Source: Linnemannia hyalina (lineage: Eukaryota > Mortierellomycota > Mortierellomycetes > Mortierellales > Mortierellaceae). Taken from it: a DNA stretch of 64,000 nt. Every line of letters starts with the position of its first letter. Positions within the stretch are counted from its first letter, which is position 1. A program made the translations under genes and the position numbers. The notes under the pieces were generated by a model. It searched no databases, was not told where the DNA came from, and was given only the letters and a program-made list of their open reading frames with translations. Shown here in pieces: positions 24,828 to 39,392 of this stretch. The stretch is taken from positions 1,612,001 through 1,676,000 of the forward strand of contig JAHRHY010000007.1 in NCBI GenBank assembly GCA_019671135.1, in the 5' to 3' direction.

Positions 24828-27166
24828 ATGGCTTCGTCGACATTCCTTTTGAGACGTCTGCCCTTGTGCGCACAAACAGGCAGACTCTCACGGCCAAGTT
24901 ATCCGGCCTTCACAGCTCTTCAGCAGGGCTGGTCGCGTACTCATATCAGGCCATCGGCGTCATTGTACAGCACACATGCTGCTGCCGATCTGGATCAGAC
25001 CAACAAGCCATACTATATCACCACGCCAATCTTCTACGTCAATGCAGGTACGGCGCGTGCCCCCTTGGTGCCTACCTTCATAAAGTCCTTGTTGTGAATT
25101 TGATCCGCTAGTCATAAAATCTCGTATGCTGATATCTTTAGTCTTCCACACTGACAATAGTACCTCACATTGGACATTTGCATTCGGCGGTCCTTGCTGA
25201 TACTTTCAAGAGATTCCACGAGATGAAGGGCAGAAAGGCGATTCTGAGCACAGGAACAGACGAGCATGGACTGAAGGTAAGCCGCTTACCTTGAGATGCT
25301 TCACTCACCAATCCGATCTGCTCTCAGACTGACACAAAGATGTTATGCGCCCAAGAATAGATCCAACAAGCTGCCGCTCAAGCAGGATTGAAGGAGATCG
25401 AGCTGTGTGACAAGGTCTCGAAGCGCTTCCAGGATCTTTTTGACGCCGCCAACATCAGCTACACCACGTACATCAGGACAACAGAGCCACGGCATGCAGT
25501 GGCGGTCAAGAAGATCTGGGACGATCTCTTGGAACGAGGTTATATTTACAAGGGACACCATGAAGGATGGTACTCTGTATCAGACGAGGCATTCTACCCA
25601 TCTACACACGTAGAGGAAAAGATCAACGAGAAGACTGGTGAAAAGTACCATGTAAGTCTTACTAGCCAGCCAATCATAAACGTATCTGAGCTACCTGGAT
25701 GCTCCCTAACCGATGAACTTGCACTTTTGATAGATTGCGATTGAAACAGGAAAGGAGGTTGAGTGGACCACGGAAGAGAACTACAAGTTCAAGCTGAGCG
25801 CGTTCACCGACAGGCTGACTGAGTGGCTCGACAACAACCCCGAAGGTAACGACCACTGTGTTGTCGGCCTCGACTGGAAGACAGAAGTACAGGAACTAGT
25901 AGACTGACAGCTGCTTGTCTTCGCTGTACTCATTAGCTATTTTGCCCAAGAGTAGACATCTTGAAGTTCAGAGTTGGTTGAAAAGCGGTTTGTCTGATCT
26001 GTCCGTCTCACGACCAAGATCGCGTCTCACATGGGGAATCCCAATCCCAGGAGACGATAGCCACGTCATGTATGTCTGGATGGATGCTCTCACCAACTAC
26101 CTCACCGTAACCGGATACCCATGGAAGAACATGTCGGACTCCCAGAAGGCTGTTTGCGGATGGCCTGCTGATGCTCAGGTTGTCGGCAAGGATATCCTCC
26201 GATTCCACGCTGTCTACTGGCCAGCCTTCTTGATGGCTGCCGATCTCGCTGTGCCGAAGAAAATTGTCGCGCACGCTCACTGGACCCAGGGCAAAATGAA
26301 GATGTCCAAGAGTATCGGAAACGTTGTTGATCCCTTCACAGCCATGCAGGAGTTTGGCACTGATACCATTCGTTTCTACCTTATGAATGACGGAGGATTA
26401 ATTGATGACGCAGGTAGAAATTGATATCGGGAGCTTATTTGTGGTACTGATTTGTTACATTGACGACGAGCTTGTTTCCTCACCTCAATGACTTTTTTCG
26501 CCGTTGACTAGACTACTCATCGGAGCTGGTTGCAGGAAGATACAAGAAGTTGCTTGCAGGACAGCTTGGAAACCTTTTAAACAGATCAACCTCGGTGGCT
26601 TTAAACCCATCCAACAAGGTGCCAAAGCAACCCTCAGCAGACAATGTTCACCCTGACGACAAGGTCTTGCATAAGAAATTGGAAGCCTTGCCCGGTCTTG
26701 TCGACGAAGCCATGGCCAACTACAGGACTACTCATGCCACGCAAGCTATTTTTGACATGATTGCCGAGGTAAGCCATGATTACCTGTTTTGAGCCTCTTG
26801 AATCACAGTTGATACAGTTTCTTGAAATCTTATTTGTTTGCTATGTTTTTCTCCGTCTGTGACACATCATAGGCCAACGCAAACTTTACGCACTGCGAAC
26901 CTTGGAAACTGGTCAAGGATCCTGCTGGCCACGACCGTCTGCAGACAGTGCTTTGGTATGCCATGGAGTCTACACGGTTGGCCACTCTTCTTCTCCAACC
27001 CATCATGCCCACCAAGACTGCCGAGATTCTTGACCAGCTGGATATCCGCAAGGACGAGCGCTCGTGGGAACACGCAAGACTTGGACAAGGATGGGTCAAG
27101 GATGCAGAGTCAAGGAAGATCCTCCCAGGCACACCCATGTTCCCTCAAGTCAAGGCGAAGAAGTAG
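24828..27166 (+). CDS. MSM1: Mitochondrial methionyl-tRNA synthetase
   Basis: Seven exons (24828-25047, 25161-25276, 25361-25651, 25734-25845, 25937-26413, 26512-26768, 26873-27166) join in phase to 588 residues. It charges mitochondrial initiator and elongator tRNA-Met with methionine. A basic N-terminal presequence (residues 1-50) precedes the class I core: [21 protein letters not shown] with the HIGH signature at 76-79, then GTDEHGLK, then the KMSKS loop at 368-372 (KMKMSKSIGNVVDP). The C-terminal helical anticodon-binding part follows (YAMESTRLATLLLQPIMP). The length and the lack of a C-terminal tRNA-binding extension match organellar rather than cytosolic MetRS. The end is convergent with histone H4, 265 bp away. 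Confidence 0.93.
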
Positions 27167-27431
27167 TCTAAGTCATCGTTTTTGTAGCATTTTCAGTTAC
27201 CATTGTTATATATTCTTTTTTTTACCACCATTTGTGTTCATTTATTGTTGTTTTTATTCACTTGGCCACACATAAAATGTGGGAAGGGGGAGGAGGAGTA
27301 TGCAAAATCAGTAGACAGAGCAAGTAAGCAAAATAAGAGAGAGAAAAAAGCGTGTAAAGACACGAGGTTGGGTTGATCTGTTTGTTCTTTCGAAACCCCA
27401 CGAACAACTGACAAGAAAAAAGATAGCACAT

Positions 27432-29493
<2,062 letters not shown>

Positions 29494-32400
29494 ATGCCTC
29501 TTAAGCTACCGTTCTTCTTGGCAGCAAAGGATCGAAAGCAGGACTGGAGGTAATTGTTAACGCCAACAAACATCACCGCTCGTTCATTCATTCTATCTTC
29601 ACCAAACAAAACTCAAGAAGAAAACAAACAAACAAACAATAAGAAGTTCATTGTCAAATTCGCCAGCTTTTGAATTACGATCTTGACTCATCCAATTCAT
29701 TCGCCCAATGTTCGCTTTTGTTTGCTCCTTCGGCATGATTGAGTGCTTGTGCGCAAAAAGCCTGATCTGCATGGATCATTTGGTGGCCCTGTCCCTTCCC
29801 CTTGAGCGAAACACCTCTCCCTTCTCCTCCCCTTGACCATTTTTTTTCCTTTGTGCGGTACAAATACGTCTTCTTCTTTTGGACCATTCGATCCCTCCAT
29901 GTTTGTTGGAGCCTTCAGGAGCAGAGCACTACAGGACTACTTCGCCGTACCACACCACAACCACAACCACCAGGTCCTTCATTCTTTCCTTTGGCCTCGC
30001 CTTTTTTTAACATTTCTCACTTGTTTTTACACATATTATTACTTGTAGCTACAATATTGCCGCCCCAGCCGTCAATCCCAGCCCAGTTCTGGGGCCATTG
30101 AGGAAGCGCGAGTACCAGACGCGCCAGCAGCAGATCCGACAAGGCACACCAAGACGGATCGGCTGCCCTACTCGATCCCAGGGCGAGTTCCCTATCTATG
30201 AGCACCGTAACATCAGCCCCATCAGCCCAGAGAGTGGTAGTGTTTCCAGGCCAGCTTCAAGGACGAGTTCGCGACCCAAGGGGTCGGGGCCAGCATCACG
30301 AGCTACCTCACAGTCCAATACTCCGACTCACCCCCTTTCATCCTCCTCCCCAACGTCTTCTACGACTTCGTCATTTTCCTTCCCATCCCCAAAGGCGAAC
30401 AACAGCCCCGAGATCGGATCCCCAGATTCGGATATGGATTGGACAGCTACCCCCACGTCCTCGTCAGGGCGGGGATCAACAGCCTCATCGATATCTTCCT
30501 TCTCCCTCTCCTCAGGATCGTACAGTAAGGGCTTCATGATGATGAGCCATGCTATGGGCTATGGCGGCTCTTTTATCCCTAATGCTTCCACCTTGCCCTC
30601 ATTGATCAACTCTCACCTCTCAGTGGCTCAGATCGGCGGTGCAGGTCGGCGCATGTCCACTCCATCGATTTCAACCTCAAAGTCACATCGGGATTCTACT
30701 GAGGTTGCATCGACCCCACCGTCGTCCTCTGTATCGTCTTGCCGAAACTCAATGTCTCCACGTCCAACATCGGCCCTCTTCACCCCACGCACCTGGGTTG
30801 CATCGACGCCCTCCTCGTCTTCTTCGAGTATAATCATTGCAGATGAGCAAAATGGATACTACAACGTCGAGCAATCTTCGCCCGTTTCACCTGAATTGTT
30901 TGGACACGTCCAGACAAATAAGCTGACAGAGTATGTTAGCTCAAAGGTTCCAACAATTATCTCCGAGCGCGAGTATGGTGTCGAGGGCTATGACAAGGTC
31001 TTCGCAGTCACATGGCTTAACTCCGAGGAGGTGCTCATGGGAACAAAGTGTAACAAGGTAAATGCATGATTACATAATGAACACGTTGATTTCCTCAGTT
31101 GCTTTTCTTCAAGCTGGCACAATGCTAACTTCTATAGACATGTACACTACAAACTAGCTCGTTGTTTTGAACACACGATCAAACAAACGCGTGCATCTGG
31201 GACGGACGGAAGAGTGCCTGGAGGAGAACTCGACCAGCGTACTATCACGACTAAGTGGTATGGCGGCAGAGCAAGATGGAGGCGTGTTCTCTGGATCTCT
31301 TGGCAAGCGGCCTGTCAAAACTGGCGGACCACGGAGGTCAAACGGCACTGGTGGTATTGCCAGAAGTTTGGAGAGGGGATTGCGGTTCCTGAATAGCGGC
31401 AGACGATCATCGACGCCGTCGTTCACCACTATCACCTCCAACCAGCGAGGCGCGAACCGCTTGGTGACTGTGTTCCCACCTTCGCCCAATCTCAATGCGA
31501 CCACCAGCTCCACCATGTCCGCAGCAGCTGTTCCTACCACCAATCAAGCGACTGCTGTCAACCCCACCACTACCAATGGTACTACCACTGCCAATACAAA
31601 CACCAACACTGATCCGTTCCATTCGGGCTCGATGCACGGTATTGCTTCTGCATCGACTTCAGCTGGTGTCCGATCCCTGTCAATCAACCCTTCAAGGACT
31701 CTGTTGGCGATCGGCGCTGGAGACCCTTTTCAGGTGACCATTTACTCAATCCCAGAGTACGAGCCTGTGGGAATCATGTATGGACATGCCGACCTGGTCT
31801 TTTCATTGACCTGGGTCACGGACACGGTCTTGGTCAGTGGATCGAGAGACGGATCTATGCGCGTTTGGTCAATGGAATCGTCCGTCATGGCGACCCTGGC
31901 TTCAGTTACTGTTCCTATTGACGTCAGATTCCCTGTTCTGTCGCGAGAAGAGGAAAAAACGAAAGTGCGCGACTTGTCCCTGAACAAAGGCACCGGAGTA
32001 AGAATTGGACGTGTTTTCAAGTTAATATGGCACGAGAAGTATTCAAAGGCATTAAGCCGCGAGGCTGACTAACCCATTGTTTGATTTTATAGCAATTGAT
32101 GACTTTGACAACAGAAGGATATGTCAAGCTCTGGGATCGTGAGAGCTACATCCAGGTGGGCTACATTGATTCCCGTTTTATCCTCTGAGAGAAGCGCCCA
32201 ACACCCTATCTAAACAAGATACTGACCCTATCACCTTGGCCTTGTAGATCTCCAAGCTCAAGCTAATCCGCTCAACAGAAACGGTCTGCCTGACCTCAAA
32301 CGCAGATGCCAACCTGTTCGCCGTTGGGTCCCAGTCCCACATCACAGTCATCGACCCCCGCACCTCAGGTCTTGTCCACGAGACCGAGTCCTGCGATGAA

Positions 32401-32843
32401 GGCTGGGGGGTCCGCGCCTTGGATTTCAAGAGCCACATCATCACCACGGGTGGCGGTTTTGGTCGTCTCGGATACTACGACCTCCGAGCACAGCGATATC
32501 TTGATGGCTTTGACAATAGTCAGAGCAATCGTCGCTACCAGGATATTGGAACTGGTTGGCTGGTAATTCTTCGTTCTATTTTCTCACCTACTTTTCTTCA
32601 TTTTTTTTGTCGTCTTTGATCGTACTCTTTGTCATCTATTGAAACTGACGCTTTGACCATTCGTTTTCTGAAAATATATGTGAATAGAATCGCGATACGA
32701 CCTATGCGGGAAGCATTTCGGGCATCACGATCCGAAACGCTGTCTACACTATGCAATACGACTCGACAGGAACGCGTCTGTTTGCCGCAGGAGGTCCTCT
32801 TCAACTAGGACTCTGTGGTTCTTACGCCGGTCTGTGGAGTTAA
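29494..32843 (+). CDS. DCAF12: DCAF12-type WD40 protein (CUL4-DDB1 substrate receptor)
   Basis: Exons 29494-29549, 29935-29973, 30049-31057, 31158-31997, 32093-32155, 32248-32562 and 32688-32843 join in phase to about 825 residues. The core is a WD40 propeller split by low-complexity insertions: [75 protein letters not shown], and [21 protein letters not shown]. The C-terminus [19 protein letters not shown] is the family hallmark. In animals DCAF12 recruits proteins ending in a di-glutamate degron to the CRL4 ubiquitin ligase; the same role here is inferred. The protein is much longer than animal DCAF12 because of a ~320-residue Ser/Pro-rich N-terminus and a ~130-residue insertion in the first repeats. 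The first two tiny exons are the least certain: an acceptor at 29919 instead of 29935 would break frame. Confidence 0.85.
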
Positions 32844-33456
32844 AAACAAGCGGAGATAACAAAGGAAAAATGGCAACAGGAACAAGCAACATAAAACCGA
32901 ACAAACTATACTCAATCATACACAACCATAGACAAAATAGATACTTTAATAATACTTTTTTTAATCATATTTTCTTGATGGGCCATATGTGAAGACCTTG
33001 TTGGCGTTGATAGACGATGGCGACTGCATCGGTTTACATGTGGCACGGTGGTTACTCTTTAAAAACGATTACAAAACACGTGTGGCTTTCAGGCGCTCTC
33101 AGAAACATTGCCAGAACCGAGTTTTTAATTTGGCTGCTGAACCCAAATTGGTCAAAAAAAATGTACTTCTTTGGGGTTTTTCAGTTATTTGGACATTTTT
33201 GAACATTCTGAGGGGCACTGCGAGGTGTAAGATACAAAATAGTACAAGGATTTATTTGTGAGCAATGGTGTTCTGCGAAACGATCGCCATGATGGTTACA
33301 AGTAGAAGAAAAAAAATGGAAACAAAACGATATCCTTCAGCCAGCGTCAATCCTGCTTTCGCTCTTTTTGTTTTTTTCTGCTTAGGCGATGCGTCTTTTT
33401 TTTCTTGGTTAGTCGCAATCAGCCAACAAATCGTCCAAGACACCCTGGAGCCTACG
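32844..33456. other. Spacer between DCAF12-like gene and a minus-strand gene
   Basis: AT-rich with homopolymer runs. Probably the two 3' UTRs. No gene is seen. Confidence 0.5.
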
Positions 33457-34626
33457 CTAAGGCTTTTCCTTGGTCACTTTTTGCCTCCTTGGCATTTTTC
33501 GTACTGTCGTTCTATCGTCATCATTTCCTTGTCCGCCTTTCTTGCCTCCGTTTCCCTGAGCGTCCACATTTTTGACTGGTTTTTTTCCGTCAACTTGGTG
33601 CTGCCGATACGATGGCTGGGTGTTAGCTGTGCCGAGTGTTTCCGAATGACGTCGACGCTCCTGTTTCTGGTAAGCCATTTGTCGGCGATCTTGCTCTTCG
33701 TCCTTGGGTTCCGAACTTGGGCGTAGCGGAGGCGACACGGTCATCGATTTGTATACCTGGAAATACTTATCGCCTACCACCGATGAAGACGTTCCCACGA
33801 TTTGCTCGCGTTTCCATTTGTCGTCTCCTTGTCACTAGGTCTTCGAGTCCCTGCACCAGTACCACCCCGATTCTTGTCGTCCCGATCAAACGTCTCCGGC
33901 CATCACTTTGCTTCTGGACTACCCACCATATCCTCCTCGATATCTGCAGAACAGACGTGAGATGCAGCCGGTGAGCTTGTCGGGTAGCTTCCTATCACTT
34001 CCTCAGCCTGCCGTCGTCGACCGTTTGTCTTGGCCCCCCACCGCCACGGTGATTTACCTTTGGCTTTTTTTTGTCCGCCTCTCCTGTCTTGTCATTAAGA
34101 TACTCTCGGAATTCTCACCGCGCTCTGCTCAGGATTTTTTTTTGTTGGTGGTTCTCGATTTTTGAAAGCGAGTTGCAATTGTTGGAATCTTCCGCGACTT
34201 TTTTTTTTGGGCAGGTTGCAGGATTTATGGTGATGTTTGTGGTGGTGGTGGTGGTGGCCTCTCTGCTGGCAGATTTAGTGATCCTCCTCGATTGATCGAC
34301 GGCCTTGTCATCCAGAGGACCGCGTGGTACCTGATACTAGGCTTCACATCGATCTGTTCCATGAAACGCTTGCTATGGCCTTTGGGTAGGTTTGACGGCT
34401 CCATGATGAAAGGCGAGTGACTGGTCGACTTGGATCCATCTCTGGTTGCCCGAGTTTTGACGTTCCTGGGGGTTTCGATGCGACAATGCGATCATGTCAA
34501 GGATCGGTTTTGGCAATGCAGTTTGCGCGGTCCATGCTCACCGACCATAACCCTGTCAGTTATGAGGAATGTGTCGAGCGCCTTGCACTTGCTGTCTTCC
34601 TCCCAAGGATTAGTCATTTTTGTCAT
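33457..34626 (-). CDS. Probable spliced gene, exon structure unresolved
   Basis: Several minus-strand stretches have clear coding character but I cannot join them with confidence. The left-most, ending at the stop at 33457, reads in one frame from about 33826: KWKREQIVGTSSSVVGDKYF, then LRPSSEPKDEEQDRRQ, ending in a basic tail. The right-most begins at an ATG at 34626 (MTKMTNPWEEDSKCKALD) and has a GTGAGC donor after ITDRVMVG that joins in phase to TSKLGQPEMDPSRPVTRL. Middle stretches (about 34310-34140 and 34020-33925) are also open and codon-like in places but change frame. It could be an intact multi-exon gene or a decaying one. The WKREQIVGTS segment faintly recalls the start of the SAC3/THP3-type domain, but the following RLT motif is absent, so I do not assign it. 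Confidence 0.4.
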
Positions 34627-34793
34627 GAATCCCGTTATGTCCTTTTTTGATCATGATACAAAAAACAATAAAAAAACGAGGACAAAAAATATGCATTCAA
34701 AACGTCTTTTTATTCCATGTGCAGAAACATGATTCTTTCTCTTGCGCATGCCAGTATTTGGCACTGGCGTTACAAGAACGACAAAAGGGTAGT

Positions 34794-36143
34794 TTAATCC
34801 CTCTTGAAAGAGAATCGTGGGACGTTCTCGGGAAAGAAATAAGGTCTCGCCAAGGACCTCACATGCTCCCAAGCCTCATCAAAAGCGTTGACCATCTCCT
34901 CCGGCAACGGACCCTTCTCCAGCTCCGTCAACGATTCCTCCAACTGCTCGACCTTTGATGCTCCAATCAGGATACCGTCGTTGGCGGTGAGGCCGGAATG
35001 GTGACGTATCCAGCGGAGGGTTGCTTCTAGAAGGGTTAGCTTGTTGGCGGTGGCGACCTTTGTGAGGGATTCGACGGCTTCGAAGGTTGTTTTGTTCCAG
35101 TACATTTCTCGGACCCTGGGAGGGTGGAAGGGAGGAGGGAGGAAGAGGAGGAAGGGAGGTTTGGTTAGATTTTGGAGCTACTTCGTCGCGGTCATGCAGA
35201 AATGCGAATTGACTTTTTTTTTGACAAACGCGCGAAGACAAAACGCTATGATTCACGCGTGAGAAAAAAAAAGTCCAACTCAAAACAATTAAGAAAGAAA
35301 GAAAGAAACAAACTTACATCTTGCCAGTTGCAGTCTTGGGATCGTACCGACTTCCCTCCGGGGTCTCGCCATCAAACTTGTACTTGCCCGAAAGGACACC
35401 TCCAGAGATGGGGTTATAGGCGTAAAAGTCAATGTTGAGGTGTTTGAGGCAAGGAAGAAGTTCGTAGATGACGTTCCGGTCGATGGGGTTGTAGGCTCCT
35501 TGGTAGATTGTTGGGAGGACGTAACCGTTTTGTTTGCAGATTGAGTGCATGAGTGCTACGTTCCAGGCTGAGTAGTTTGACACGCCGAACTAATTAGGTT
35601 TGAACAGGTTGGTGACAATAGGAGGCGAGGAGAGGAGGCTGTTAGGATCACTGGCATCAGAACGAAAGAGGACAGGCAACACTCAGAACAGCCTTCTCCC
35701 ATCATGCGAATGAAACTTACTCGTTCAAAGAGGCCCTCCTTGTAAAGATCATCAATCGCCTTCAACGTCTCCTCAAAAGGGACCGAATAATCCGGTGCAT
35801 GCAAATACAAGATATCCACCTTGCTCGCATTCAACGCCTTCAAACTCTCCCGAAACTGCTTTGGCAAATTCTCTCGGTTATGACTCCCCGCCACGTAGGG
35901 GAAAATCTTTGTCGAGATCTTCATATGGGCGTTGGGCACTTGGGAGAGAACGGTTTCGCAATCGCCACTGCCGTAGAAGCGGGCAGTGTCGACTTCGGTG
36001 TAACCATGGGAATGGAAGGTGGTGAGGAAGGGGGCGACGGCGGCGGGACCGCGGACTTTGACGGCGGATGTGGAGGCATCGGTGGTGTCGAGTCCGAATG
36101 TCATTGATCCGAGGACGATGCGGGGGACGTTGGCGGTTGTCAT
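34794..36143 (-). CDS. Aldo/keto reductase, AKR7 (aflatoxin aldehyde reductase)-like
   Basis: Exons 36143-35721, 35589-35318 and 35115-34794 give 338 residues, usual for the family. An NADPH-dependent reductase of aldehydes and ketones with a TIM-barrel fold. The catalytic tetrad is visible: Asp52 and Tyr57 (GYTEVDTARFYG), Lys79 (ISTKI) and His115 (ILYLHAPD). FGVSNYSAWNV, TIYQGAYNPIDR and YNPISGGVLSGKYKF match the AKR7/potassium-channel-beta-like branch. The C-terminus has the cofactor-binding signature GILIGASKVEQLEESL. The real substrate cannot be read from sequence. It has no metabolic gene neighbours, so there is no sign of a biosynthetic cluster. Confidence 0.9.
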
Positions 36144-36987
36144 GCTGTGTTGCTAGTGAGGTTGGTGAGGTTGGTGAGGTTGGGTTGAGTTGTTGTGAAG
36201 TAGTTTGATGTAGGAAAGGAAAGAGGCGATTGTCCGCTTTTTATACGAGAAGAGGATGTTGTAAGATCGTAAACCAAAGAGTGGCGAGACACGCCTACCG
36301 CTTGCATCGCTGTTTTTTGTTTATTGGACATCAGTCAAGAAAATGATACGCTTTTTCTCAGCCTCACTACAGCTACATCATCGCGTTCTGTGCAGACAAC
36401 CGAACAAACAAGAAATAAACCTAATTCCCTTCGTATCTCGCCATATGGTTGTTCAAATCCTCCGCAGCATCGTTTTCTTTTTTTCTCGTTTGACTCTTTT
36501 GCCTCTTTTGGGCAAAACACGTCATAACGCCGCGCGTCGAATCGTCGTTCGATCAATTTTTTTTTTCATTTTTTGCCTTTTTCATAGTTAACGGGGCCTG
36601 CTTAGCCCTTTGTTTATTTCTTTCCTACAAAAGCCATGGTCTTCCTACTGCAGCCAAAATACTTATTTTCCAGATATTCATGCATTGACGTGCTCTCGTT
36701 CGCATCATTGCGCAAGCGCTTCAAGGTTTAGCCAGAGCTATACAGTACTCCCTTTTTCTTGCAATTTGTAGCAAAGGAACGACGTAGAAAGGTCAAATGA
36801 GAATGGTAAAATCAAGACAGTTAGTGGCAGAAGAACAAACAGCCAAAACAGTACGTGAGCACCATGGGGTCGGTCGACTCTTTTTTCACCTGAATGACAG
36901 CAAATCGCGTTGACTATGCGAATGGGCCTATTCGGCTATTCCTCCCTCTGTCTCTCTCTCTCTTTATTTCCCCACTACCCAAGGCAC
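36144..36987. other. Upstream region of the aldo/keto reductase
   Basis: The minus-strand AKR promoter side contains a GGTTGGTGA direct repeat in the leader (about 36158-36185). No gene is seen. Confidence 0.45.
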
Positions 36988-37642
36988 ATGAAACAAGGAC
37001 GAAGAGACGAAGAGGACGATCCATTCACGCAACTCCAGGAAGTTTCGAGGTTGGTGATGCTGTCGATGCGATAATTGGGGAACCCGATAGGCTTAATCAG
37101 GATTTCCAGTCGACAAAGTTTTCCCCTACATGCTCGCTTCCTTTCTGCTCGACCTCAAGCTGGAGGACCGTGTGCCCCATCTTTCAATCTATGACTTATT
37201 CCGTATCAACGAGATGCGTCCTAGCATGTTCCCCACGCCCTCAGTAGGTTACAGGGATCTCCTCCATTCAAGTGGCGGTGCTGGTGTTGGCGGTGTTAAT
37301 CATCGCCGAGCCCTTGTCCATGTGCCCCCCTCTCTCCATCAGACCAAAAAATTGGCTTGGTCTCCATTGCCGACTGGTGAGTCCTTGGGCTCCCCATATC
37401 CTTCTCTTCCTCCTCCTCCTCCTCCTCCTCCTCCTCCTCCTCCTCGGGTCGTTCTTGGGGACCGCTTTCCGCTCGCATCATCTTCCGGGCGCCTTCGCCT
37501 CGTCCTTGGGGTGCAATTGGTGGTTGATGGTCCCTGGTTTCGCTTATTTTCCTTGCTCGACGGCCAGGATCCTGTGATGGGACGAATTGAGTGCACCAGG
37601 GTTCGATCGGCACCTCCTCGACGCCATGGGCCCCGATCCTAG
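36988..37642 (+). CDS. Possible gene or gene relic with poly-Pro tract
   Basis: Two codon-biased stretches lie in tandem. The first starts at an ATG at 36988 (MKQGRRDEEDDPFTQLQEVS). The second is an open frame 37130-37642 of 170 residues (MLASFLLDLKLEDRVPHLSI, then YDLFRINEMRPSMFPTP, then poly-Pro). Between them a plausible acceptor (TTTCCAG before 37110) exists, but none of the donors I tried gives matching phase. The codon use in the second stretch (third-position G/C) resembles true exons nearby. I do not recognise the family. A degenerate copy of a gene elsewhere in the genome is possible. Confidence 0.3.
37407..37445 (+). repeat. (CCT)n trinucleotide repeat
   Basis: About 12 uninterrupted CCT units. 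In the plus-strand frame they encode a poly-Pro run; on the minus strand they would encode poly-Glu. Confidence 0.9.
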
Positions 37643-38383
37643 TCCTTGTCTTCTTCGCCAACTGCAACATAGGGCAATGGTGTTGGGGAGAGTAAATAGC
37701 GACATCTCTTGTGTTTGTCCAAGTAGGAGAAGGGGGTCATTGTCGGACCTGTCCTGCTCCTCTCAACAATTGTACAGCACGGCTTTGTTTCCTGCAAAGT
37801 ACAATTTGGTCCGTGTGCGTTTGTTGGACTTGTACTGATGAGCAGTCGGGAGAGAGAGTCGGAAAGTTAATATCTCATGAAGCTCGTGGTTGCTGTTGAT
37901 GTCGCTCATGTCGGGGAAGGTGGCGAAAGGGAGCAGAAAGGAAAGAAACCAGCACGCCCTCGAGGAAGGCGGAACTTCATTTATTCATGCGAGTTTGAAA
38001 TAAAAAAAAAAGACCCAAGTGAGGATCAAGAACGCAACCGTAAAACGTCACATTTTCAACTGAACTATGACTTGGATGACAGAGTGAGCATTGAATAGTC
38101 AAGGCGTGTTTGGAGGTTTTATTACTACATATCGGATGGGGACTTGCAGAGGGGAGGGAGAGAAGAGGAAGAATGAAGAATGTAATTTTCTTTTTGTAAT
38201 TGTTTTTTGTGGAATGAGGGTTTTGAGCTTAACGAAAGAAAAATGCAAAAGAAAATGATAAAGGAAAATACAAAGACAAAGGCAAAGAAAAAGAAAAAGA
38301 AAAAGACAAACACAAAGACAAAAAGCAAAATAATAAAATAACAAAACAATAAAACATCCTCTGCGAGCCACCCTATCCTCAGT
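37643..38383. other. Spacer, no supported gene
   Basis: Contains A-rich simple sequence (AAAGAC/AAAGAA units at about 38250-38330) just downstream of the stop of the minus-strand gene ending at 38384, probably its 3' UTR. Confidence 0.45.
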
Positions 38384-39392
38384 TTACTTTGCCAAGTTAT
38401 ATCGCTTGTTGTGGTCGTGGATGCTGGCGAGCAGGTCATCTAGCAAGGTTTTGGGATTTTCTCCTTTCTCCTCCGTGTCCATGGTCGTTTCCTTCTCCTT
38501 GACCTTGGTTTCTTCTTGCTTTTTGCCCTCAGTCTCCTTGTCCATATCATCGTTATGGGGTCTGGGGGCGGGCATTGTTGCAAGGCGTGTTTGGCGGGCT
38601 ACCTCATGCTCCTTCCTTAACATGGCAAGGTCAGTCATGTTCTTCGGCTTTCTTGTGGTCGATGTCAAGTCGGCCTTGAACATCTTGCAGCTAGCCCTTA
38701 CGAGTGGGGTGTCTGATGGTCGCTTGGGCCTCTTGGTGCTATTCGTGTCAGTAGTTGCGGACGGTCTGTTGGCGGTTCCTGTCGTCTTGCCCGAGGCGCT
38801 GCTGCCATTGTCGTTCAATTCGTCACGGGGCCTCTTCACCTCCTTAGTCTCTGCTCCCATATCTGTTTGGACAATAGAACGTTTGCCAAGGCTGGCGGAA
38901 ACGTTGGCCGAGGTCTCAACTGCGTGGGCAGGGCTCGACCAGCGCGACTGACTCTGGTTGTGATCTCGCCGGCACCTTTGGGCTTCTCGATCTTGCTTTG
39001 GTTTACCCGCACTCGATTCCAAAAATTCCTGGATGAGGAGATCGACCTCAATGCCGTTGCCGTCTTGGTGTTTGCCGTCTATCGCCGAGGCGAGGATGTT
39101 CATGATCAATGACTCCAGGTCATTGTTGTTGCCGCCGCCGCGGTCGTCGTTCTTGTCCGTTGCCACGATCTCCTGAATCAATTGCTTCATGTCATTGTCG
39201 ACATCGCTGTCGTGGTGGTAGTTGACGGATTCAGGGTGCGATAGGCGTCGGCGGCGGTAGCGGTGGTTGTGGACGGGTGCGGGCAGCGAGAGGCGACAGC
39301 GGTGATCATCCTCCGAGGGAATACAGCTCGTCAATGCCTGGCTCTTGTCGAAGACGCAGAGGCAGGCCGAAGCATCTCCGCGTCCTTTTCAT
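38384..39392 (-). CDS. Unidentified lysine-rich protein, two exons
   Basis: The main exon 39206-38384 is open for 274 codons. An upstream exon 39392-39325 starting at ATG (MKRTRRCFGLPLRLRQEPG) joins in phase through a GTATTC donor and a GACAG acceptor, giving 296 residues. Without that splice the long frame has no ATG at its start, only a TTG. The N-terminal part has two similar amphipathic helices (MKQLIQEIVA; LESLIMNILASAIDG; VDLLIQEFLESSAG). The middle is polar with basic patches (KRPRDELND, TKRPKRPSDTP), possible nuclear signals. The C-terminal ~60 residues are a Lys/Glu-rich helix ending in LLDDLLASIHDHNKRYNLAK. No family is recognised. The coding frame also continues upstream of the proposed ATG, so a further 5' exon is possible. 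Confidence 0.5.

Noticed and set aside
39332..39334. Start of the lysine-rich orphan at 39334
   Set aside because: The codon is TTG; a spliced upstream exon with ATG at 39392 fits the phase better.
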